Below, in pieces: positions 56,477 through 64,000 of a stretch of DNA of 64,000 bases. The notes beneath the pieces were generated by a model. The model was not told where the DNA came from. It worked only from the letters and a program-made list of their open reading frames with translations, and did not search any database. The DNA is from Calycina herbarum (lineage: Eukaryota; Ascomycota; Leotiomycetes; Helotiales; Pezizellaceae). The stretch lies in assembly GCA_001414485.1 (NCBI GenBank), contig LLEY01000235.1, positions 1-64,000 on the forward strand, read 5' to 3'. The position numbers were made by a program, and so were the translations under genes. The stretch's first letter is position 1. Every line of letters begins with the position of its first letter.

Positions 56477-59400
56477 TTTCGTCTCTAAGTACTACGCGAG
56501 ACCCTTTTTACTTAAGAGATCCTGTCTCTAATACCTTCTCTTAATAGTAGACTACTCTACCTGCTTTCGAAGGTACCTCGAATCCCCTTCTACCTCGAAC
56601 TGTTAAAAGTAAGATTATAGAAAGGATTAAACCCTTAAATAACAGTACCTTACCTACCTACTAATAATAGAAGATATCGGTACGCGATAGAATTCTAGTA
56701 AACGCCGATTATTATAATACTATACCGACTCGAAAGACTCTTATCTAGAGAATAACTACTAGTTATACTAGGAACTACCTTAAGCCTAGATACGAGTCTA
56801 AGTCGATTTATATTACTTTCTATAATTATTAAGATATAATTAAACTTTTAGATTTATATTTCTTAACTAGATATAAGATAAAGGATATACGGAACGTCTT
56901 CTAGACCTTATAGATAGATAGAAAGGATTACACTAGAGAAACGTTTACTAACTTTAGAGGTTACTTTTCAAGTATAACTATACTTAGAGAGATACTAGAG
57001 TTAGAACGGTTCTTCTATATATAGGAAAAGATTATACTATAGCTCTAACACTCGGCAGCTCTACTTAAGAGACGTTGGAATTATAACTTCGTTAAAATAG
57101 TAGTAGATCTTCTAGCCTTAGATAAGGAAAGACGCTGAAACGCTAAACTAAGTACTTTAGCTAAATCAAGCTTAATTCTAAACCTTCTACTACCTAAACG
57201 CGAATCCTTTTCTACTATTTAAAGAGAAGATAAAACCAAGTCCTTATAGAGTACCTCGAATTAGTAGAAAAACAAGATATCTAATAATAATTATTAGTAA
57301 TAATATTTAACTAGCTAATACCTCTCTAACTCTCTACTTTAGTAAGGAGTCTTTACTTCCTTTTACCTTCTAGCCGGATTCTAGAAGTCTAATTTAAATC
57401 AGATATAAATCGAAGAAGTATACTATCTATTAAAACGAAAGATAAGAATAAGTAATCTCTTAGCTAAGTTATTACTATCTTCTACGATATCGACTTCTAA
57501 ATTCCGACTTTTCCGTCTCCGACTCCTATCTAAATTCTCTCTAATATATAGAACAATCGAGGGATTAGACTATATACTCTTTTAGTAAATACTTTGCTTT
57601 AGTAGAAAACACCTGATATAAGTAATATCTACGAATAAGGCCGGCTATAACTCGTATTCTACCTTTCGCTAAACACTTTACTTAATAAACTATATTCTAT
57701 ACGACAATCCTTCTACTACTAATACTACCGCCTATAGACATCGCTTACCGATATCGTACTAATACTACACCGATAATACGAAGACTCGAAAACGAGTCGT
57801 TTTTAAGAAGAGAGAATATAATAGTACTATTAGGAATTAATTAGAATAATCGGAATTAGAATTACCGAGTCTATATACTAAATAGAATACGATATAGATG
57901 TTATTTTAGAATTTAGAATAGCTAGATAGCTTCTAGACTTACTATTATCCGAACCTCTTATAAATAGCTATCTCCTCTCTATTAGAAAAGACTAATTTAG
58001 TCTTTTCCTTCGTATTAGAGCCTAGTATTTAGATATATTATTCTATCGAACGTACTTCTATATACCTCTTTTATAGTAGTATTCGTTTCGTACTATTATA
58101 GAAAGCCTATAGATAGGAACTAGCTAGATAACTTTATAAAACGTATACCTAAGCTTAAAACTCGATAAAGTCGTTTATACGATCGTTAGCGAGCTTTAAC
58201 TAAGGATCCGCGAGTTATTAGCTTATAGTTTACGCTTATATAGTCTATTAAAGAGAAATATAGTATTTAAGATAAAGATATTTATAACTTTAATAAAAGT
58301 AGCTTTATAATAGAAGTTATTTCGTTCTAACTTATTATTATAAGCTTAGAAACACGTAGGAAGCGAAAGTAAGTTTAGCTAGGTAATCGCGAGTAGGTTA
58401 TAGTTATTTAGAGAGTTAATGTAATAGAATAGGTAATCCTGCTATTTATTATATTCGTAGGTAAAGTACTTATTTCTATCTAGTACTAAGACATATATAT
58501 ACTATACGATTAGGTAATTAAGATTAGTAACAACGGCTAGACAAATAATAAGCTTAGAGTTATATAGTTAAAGTATTTTAATAAGTATATAAAGGTATAA
58601 AGTATAGAAGGATATCGTTTATTAATTATTAATAGTTATAAAAGCTATAACTCGCTTAAATTCTAGTAACTCTATAAAGACTTAAATATTATTACTCTCT
58701 ATATACCTCTACACTTATTACACCTACTATAGCCGCTTAATATAGTCTACTTCTCGCTATTAAAGCAAGCGTATAGAGCTGAGATATTAGACTTAGTACG
58801 GAATTATATTAATTATATTACTAAAGAAACCTTTCTTCTCACGTTTAAAGCAGCTTTTTATAAAGCATTTATAAAGAATAACATCTACGCGAGTTTTAAA
58901 GAGATTAGGCTAGTCCTATATAGCCTAGAAGCTGTGTTATCAAAGCTTGATTTAAGGCTTCGTACTCTAATACTAATAATACTAGAAGATACTCTATAGA
59001 CACCTAAAACACTAAGTAACGTAAATGAAATAATAGCTTAATTAACGCTTATTCGAGATCGGATTCAAAGACATTAAGACTCGTTACCTAGTTCTATTAT
59101 TCAGTCTCTTAATTAACTCGAAAAAGGCTTAACTAGAGTAATATATAATATAGTATTAATATATAAGGAAATTACTAGTCTTCGTATAATAACTAAGGCT
59201 ATAACTAAGTATAAAAGTCGTAAAAGGAAGTATATTAAGAGTTAAGAGATATTAACAGTAGATAACGTAGCTGATTTAATTATATCTAAGGAAAATAGTA
59301 GCTAGAAATAAGGTAAAGAGTCTAGGAAGAGAGTTCGCGTAGACAGGTACTATAGCTGTTGTAGTAAAACTAGGTATAATTCTCGTACTTATTAGATAGA

Positions 59401-60535
59401 AATATTAGATATAGAAGATAGCGAAAGTTCTAAAGAATACTAGATAGCTTCTATAGTAATAATAACTTTATATAGTATTAAGTATTTTATATTATAATAA
59501 TACTAGGTTGAAAAAGTAGGCGACTCGCTTATAAAACACGTTATTACTAAACTATTATAGATAAACTATACTAAGAGTATTAGTTCTACCTAGTTATTTA
59601 CTAGTAGTTTATATAATAATAAAAGTATATTTAACTACTTAATTTATATATTTGTTTCCTTTATTCGTTTATAAATAAAAAGCTATTAATAGCTTTCTTT
59701 TTATATCTAATCGTTTTATAAGAGTAACTTAAAATTTAAAAGTAAAGAGTTTATCTCTATCTAAGAGTATTTCTTCTAGTAGTCTATATCTTAAGACTAC
59801 TTCTTTTAAGAATACGAATACTAATTCCTTAGCTATACTTAATTTAAAATATAATACTAGAATTATATACTTTATAAGCTATTCTATAATAACTAGGATT
59901 AAATCGTATTTAACTTCTATTATTAGATCCTTAGATTTTAGTAGTTTAACTATAAAATTCTAAAAGATTAATTTCTAAGATATTTATAGTATTAGAGTAG
60001 TACTTATCTATCTATATAGTATATAGTAGAAAGCCTTATTCTAGGTATAGGTATTATACTCTACTATTATTTTCTTAATAATCGTAGATAATTAATTAAT
60101 ATAATAATATTACTTTATCTACTAGAGAGTTCTACGAACTCTTTAATATCTATATACTAGTACTATATAGTATTCTTAAATAAATTCTTTTATATATAAG
60201 TTAGAAACCTAAAGTTTCTCTTTCTTATATCTGTTTTTATAGTTTTATTCTTTTTATAAATAGTATATATTAATATTTAGTTCTTATTCTAGGCTTCTTT
60301 CTTTTTAAAATATCTAAGGTTATTCTTTTTCTTAAATACTCTAGATTTTATTTCTCTAGAGATTAACTTCTCTTAGTACTATAATCTTATATAATATTAG
60401 AGCTATATCTCTATTTTTAAGAGTTTTTAAGATTATAATCTTTTTATATTCTTTATTTCCTTTATATCTAGGTTTTTAGCTAAGAGTATTAGCTTAAGTG
60501 TTTAATATCTTACTTATATAATATAACGTAGTTTA

Positions 60536-60910
60536 TTAGTACGCCGTATATATTAGTATACCGCGTACTTTCCTACTTCTCTACTACTTCAAAGTATAAT
60601 TAGTTAACTATACTATATAAATTTAATTAAAACTACTTTTAATCTAATAAACTAGACATATCTACATCTACTTAACAAGTTCGCGTATTATAACCAGCTT
60701 TTCTACAAGTGCTATAGCGCCTACTAGTTAATTTCCCCTCTCTCTAACTACTACTCTTAACACGTATATCGCGTCGAACCTGCTTATCTACGTTCTTCTA
60801 TACTAAAATATTCTATATATCCTCTATAGTAAGTATACTACCTTAACAAATACAAGTCTTCCTAGCTCTACGACGCTTACTAAGAGCTTTATTTACTACT
60901 CGATATTTCT
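60536..60910 (-). mobile_element. pogo-like transposon copy 4, truncated
   Basis: Begins ACGTAGTTTATTAGTACGCC after TA (60,534–60,535) and aligns with the first 380 bp of copy 3, including the decayed transposase C-terminus, then homology stops at about 60,905. The other end is missing; the sequence that follows belongs to the short LTR element. Confidence 0.7.
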
Positions 60911-60929
60911 AAATAATAATTCTATTACC

Positions 60930-61252
60930 TTCTAATACTATCTTAACTATACTACGAAGCCTCGAGAATAAGTCTTTTTTAAGAGAAGAGGATATAATAG
61001 CTAGCTATTAGAATTACTATAGTTATATATTAGATAGATTATATTATAAGTATTATTCTAGAATAGTAAGAGCTAGATAGGTTTTAGACTTTGTTATTAT
61101 TCGACCTCTTATATATAGATACTCTTACTCTCTACTAGAAAGACTAATTTAGTCTTTTCCTTCGTATTAGAGCCTAGTATCTAGATATATTATTCTATTA
61201 AACGTATTTCTCTATATCTCTTTTATAGTAGTATCTATTTCGTACTATTATA
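60930..61252 (+). mobile_element. 3' end of a short LTR element
   Basis: 60,930–60,992 resembles the last part of the internal region of the short LTR element (compare 57,750–57,816) and 60,993–61,252 its LTR (260 bp, ending ACTATTATA). The 5' part is absent, so this is a truncated copy; it is more diverged than the pair at 46,857/57,817. Confidence 0.65.
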
Positions 61253-61759
61253 ATAATAACTATAAATATTTATTATATTTATATTATATTTAAATTAAGC
61301 CTATTTATATAAATACAAATATATAAATATAAAAAGAAAGACGATAGCTGAACACCTATACGTAGTATCTACTACGAACCTGGAATTACGTACTATACCC
61401 GAGGCTACTTTGTAATACTATTCTAGAGCCTAGATTTAGTCTAGAAAGAGTAGTTTAGAGAGTTTTTAAGGTTAAAACAATCCCGAGATAGAGTTTTTAT
61501 ACTAAGAATTACTATTTCAGAGATACTACTATAATAACAAGTATAATCCTCTTTTAAGACAAATACCGATTATAAGACTCTAACTCGAATATTAGTAAAC
61601 CAACTATTCCGACCTACTTATCTATCTACTATACGAGTTTTAGAATACGTTTATGAAAAGGCTAAGGAAGTAGAAGAGAGTAGAAAGAGATAGTTATATA
61701 CTCGACAAATTCAGCGAGCTCTCGAGGTAGTAATATAAGCTCTAGTTTTATAGTATATT
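61253..61759. other. RIP-mutated sequence of unknown origin
   Basis: AT-rich, stops in all frames; no homology to the other repeats noticed. It forms the left flank of gypsy element C. Confidence 0.4.
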
Positions 61760-62222
61760 ATCACGAATCACGGTATACGTAGTAAGTAGTCCAGACGGCG
61801 TTCTAATAGAACAAGGTATAATATCCGGGAAAGGAAAGTAACATAGGAGAAAATCAGTAATACAGAAGGATATTAGAGATTTCAGGATCTTACTATTGTA
61901 GTAATATTAGAAGTCACGTAGGGTTATATAACGTGATCGCCTATATCGCTCTAATCGCCTTAATCGCGAGCGACGCGAGCGACGCGAGTAATATAAGTAA
62001 CGTACTTAGGAAACGAAGGTTTTATATAAGACTAGTACGTCTGCTATTAGATAGGAGCTTCGTACTTAACTTTAGTTATTAATCTTATTATCTTATTTAA
62101 TATCTTTAATATAAGTAACGAGTTTACTTCTAAGTAAACAACCTAGCGTATTTATACTTCTTACTATATACTAACCTTCGAGACTTAGTTATCTTTATTT
62201 AGTTTATTTAAGTTTTATTATA
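61760..62222 (+). repeat. 5' LTR of gypsy element C
   Basis: 463 bp, the reverse complement of the LTRs of elements A and B, with decayed ends TATCACGAAT…GTTTTATTATA. Less divergent GC-rich patches (GAGCGACGCGAGCGACGCG) remain inside. Confidence 0.82.
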
Positions 62223-64000
62223 CTTTAAGTACTTGCTTAGAAGTAAGATTACTACTATGTTAGCAACCTCTTCTACTCTAAGAACCACCCTACTAAAGCC
62301 AGCTATAAACCCCCTAGTTACACTAGTTACTACTCTTCGAGAGGAAGTGAAACTTCCTCTTCTAAAGCTATTCGATAGCTCGCCTAAGAAATTAGCTAAG
62401 TTCTTAATAAAAGCTTCCTTCTACTTAAACTTTTATTATACTTAGTTTAGAAATAAAACTAACTAGGTTATATAGTTGTCTACCTGTCTTAAAAGAGCAG
62501 CTTATAACTAGTTAGAACTATACTTAGAGGATTACTAGGTAAATAAAACAGCTAAAGGAAAAGTCTCTCTTTAAATATCTAAGAAGACGAGGGATTTGTT
62601 CAAAAATGTTCGAGGGTTTAGAGATAGAATTAACTAGGCTTTTAAGGATATTAATATAAAAAAGAAGGTAGTTAGAGCTTTATATATACTTAAGTAAAAA
62701 GGTTTAGCTACTAAATACGCCTTATAATTTTAATAGTACTTTATATAGATAGGATAGAATAATAAAGCATTATATAAACAATTCTATTATAGGCTTAAGA
62801 ATAATATAAAGGATAAACTTATATAAGAGGATTTTCTAGATATATTAAATAAATTAATAAATAATATAATTAAAATTAATAACTATATTTATAAAAGAAA
62901 TCTAGAGAAGAAAGGAAGTTATAGTTACTAATATAGAAAGAGTAGACGAAAAGATTATAGAGACCTTATAGAAATCAATACTACCTAGAAATTATAGGTT
63001 CTAGAGAAGGAATCTAAGAAGGAAAACTCCTAGAAGAGAGGACTATTCTAGAAAGAGCGAAATCGTCGACGTAAGTAGAACTTATATTATAACTATAGTC
63101 TTCCTAGCTATAGAGTAAATAAGTATAGTAAGAAGAAAGACTCTAAAGGGAAATAAGCTAACGCTACTATCTAAAAAGAAGTAGCTTTACTAGAAAAAAT
63201 CAAACTCACAGACGAAGAACTTAAGACCAGAGGTTATAACACGTAAATTAAAATAGACGCTATAAATACAACGGTAGGCGCTATATACTTACAGCTAAAC
63301 AAAGGAATTAAGTTATAAGTTAGTAAGGTATAAGATACTAATAATAATAGGGATCTATTACTTAAAGAATATTATAATACACGGTTAGAAATAGAGTATA
63401 AATTACCTCTTTAGGTAGAATATAAATTACTATTATTAATAAGTTCGTTAGAGTTATTAGAATTAATATCTAACTCGTTAGAGGTAGATCTAGGAATATA
63501 TAAGCCTAAATAAGGCGAAATATAAGTATTTATTAGAACCTTTAAAAGAGGGAATAGATAGATATATATAGAAAACTAGAAACCTAATTTCTAAAGCCTA
63601 TATTCTACTTAAGGAATTAACTCTACTATTTTAACTACTTATAAAATAGTTTAAAATAAATAGGATAGAATAACGTTAGTAAGCCTTATTACTAGAAGGG
63701 AAACTATTAAATTTAAAGAACCTAGACTAAAATAAGTAGTATCTAGTAAGCTATCTAGTATACCTAAGATAAGAGATATTTAGATAGTCGTAGATATATA
63801 GGAAGAAACTAGCTTATAGTAATAGCAGGGTCCTAATAACTTTATAAGACGCTCTAAACCTAGTTTTTTAGGTATACTACCTAATAGCAAGGAAGCTATA
63901 CTAGAAATAGGAGGCTAGTATACTATAGTTGCTTTAATTAGAAAAGTTAGAGTAATATTTTAAGAATTAAGAAGTAGAAAATTATTTAGTATAATCTTCT
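62223..64000 (+). mobile_element. gypsy element C, gag to protease part, truncated by window end
   Basis: Same family as A and B in plus orientation. The sequence after the LTR (CTTTAAGTACTTGCTTAGAAG) matches that of copy B. A gag reading starts near 62,257 (MLATSSTLRT…) with KFLIKASFYLNFYYT and QAFKDINIKKK-like blocks interrupted by TAG, a zinc-knuckle remnant near 63,080–63,120 (NLYYNYSLPSYRVNK), and then sequence toward protease. It continues beyond base 64,000. Confidence 0.75.

Larger units (their letters stand above)
46857..58101 (+). mobile_element. short LTR retroelement, itself split by gypsy copy B
   Basis: LTRs of 284 bp (46,857–47,140, starting TGTAATAGTAC) and 285 bp (57,817–58,101, starting TATAATAGTAC), both ending ACTATTATA. 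Target duplication GAAAG at 46,852–46,856 and 58,102–58,106. A purine tract AAGAAGAGAGAA directly precedes the right LTR, giving plus orientation. Own sequence totals about 2.6 kb (46,857–47,829 and 56,482–58,101), too short for a polymerase region. The part at about 56,600–57,250 reads as a decayed gag-like protein. So it was probably non-autonomous; the superfamily is not assigned. Confidence 0.8.
46458..59541 (+). mobile_element. pogo/Fot1-like transposon copy 2, split by an 11.2-kb insertion
   Basis: Outer ends ACGTGTTTTATAAGCGAGTC…GACTCGCTTATAAAACACGT with TA at 46,456–46,457 and 59,542–59,543. Own sequence is 46,458–46,856 plus 58,102–59,541; net length about 1.83 kb, full length for the family. 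The second part keeps the whole DDE region in decayed form (FNKSSF…, LLIINSYKSYNS, LLHLL*PLNIVYFSLLKQAYR) and the C-terminal RYYSCCSKTRYNSRTY. Multiple TAG/TAA. Inserted in gypsy element A. Confidence 0.85.
44044..60535 (-). mobile_element. Ty3/gypsy element A, internal region interrupted by nested insertions
   Basis: The oldest layer of the nest. Own sequence: 44,044–44,787, 45,914–46,457 and 59,542–60,535, which align in order with the internal region of gypsy copy B (for example 45,914 onward with about 49,060 onward, and 59,542 onward with about 49,610 onward). Everything else between these blocks belongs to later insertions. The 5' part (reverse transcriptase, gag, 5' LTR) is missing: homology ends where pogo-like copy 4 is inserted at 60,536. 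Reading frames are destroyed by TAG/TAA. Confidence 0.75.

Noticed and set aside
43589..64000. CRISPR-like or centromeric satellite array
   Set aside because: The repeats are LTRs and transposon copies with target duplications, spaced by kilobases, not regularly spaced units.

Overview
The window comes from a filamentous ascomycete (Pezizomycotina). Genes are broken by short GT–AG introns of about 45–70 nt, and the families are typical of these fungi: GliT/GliK/GliI-like enzymes, LaeA-type methyltransferases, Pth11-like and MFS membrane proteins, and a PL1 pectate lyase. The right third is a RIP-mutated transposon graveyard. A Leotiomycete-like plant-associated fungus would fit, but I cannot fix the genus or class from sequence alone.

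Layout. 1–0.24 kb: a broken Tc1/mariner transposase end. 1.4–31.7 kb: a secondary-metabolite cluster resembling the epipolythiodioxopiperazine (ETP; gliotoxin/sirodesmin type) clusters. It holds a wax-synthase-type acyltransferase, a DHA2 MFS exporter with two stops, a divergent pair of GliT-like oxidoreductases, six methyltransferase loci (most broken), a Pth11-like membrane protein, a GliK-like gamma-glutamyl cyclotransferase, an ABC half-transporter, a GliI-like PLP enzyme, an O-methyltransferase fused to a CmcJ/AsaB-like oxygenase, an M20 amidohydrolase and a Dal5-type MFS. No NRPS, P450, glutathione transferase, dipeptidase or Zn2Cys6 regulator of such a cluster lies in the window; they may lie left of base 1, elsewhere, or be lost. 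32.6–43.3 kb: genes with no clear link to the cluster (pectate lyase, bZIP/DUF3425 regulator, Gfo/Idh/MocA dehydrogenase, secreted unknown, NUDIX hydrolase, DHA1 MFS).

The cluster genes seem to share one operator. The inverted repeat CGG-N3-CCG, often extended to the TCGGN3CCGA form reported for the gliotoxin regulator GliZ, occurs in most cluster promoters from the acyltransferase to the M20/MFS pair. I did not see it upstream of the genes to the right. Two copies of a promoter-like module carrying it (16.0 and 16.7 kb) face no gene.

The cluster looks half-decayed. The two GliT-like genes, one methyltransferase, the ABC transporter, the fusion enzyme, the M20 enzyme and the Dal5-type MFS read through cleanly with all splice phases closing. 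The acyltransferase, GliK-like, GliI-like and one methyltransferase gene each carry one or two single-base frame breaks at homopolymers, which could be real decay or sequencing error. The DHA2 MFS and three LaeA-type methyltransferases carry stops or several lesions.

From 43.6 kb to the end the DNA is very AT-rich, full of TAG/TAA in former reading frames, and made of nested mobile elements. A Ty3/gypsy element is interrupted by two pogo/Fot1-like transposons. The second of these is interrupted by a short LTR element, that by a second gypsy copy, and that by another pogo-like element. Target-site duplications fix the insertion order. Two non-autonomous DNA transposons (hAT-like, 13,961–14,576; Harbinger-like, 38,835–39,072) sit in the gene-rich part. 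No tRNA, rRNA or CRISPR was seen.
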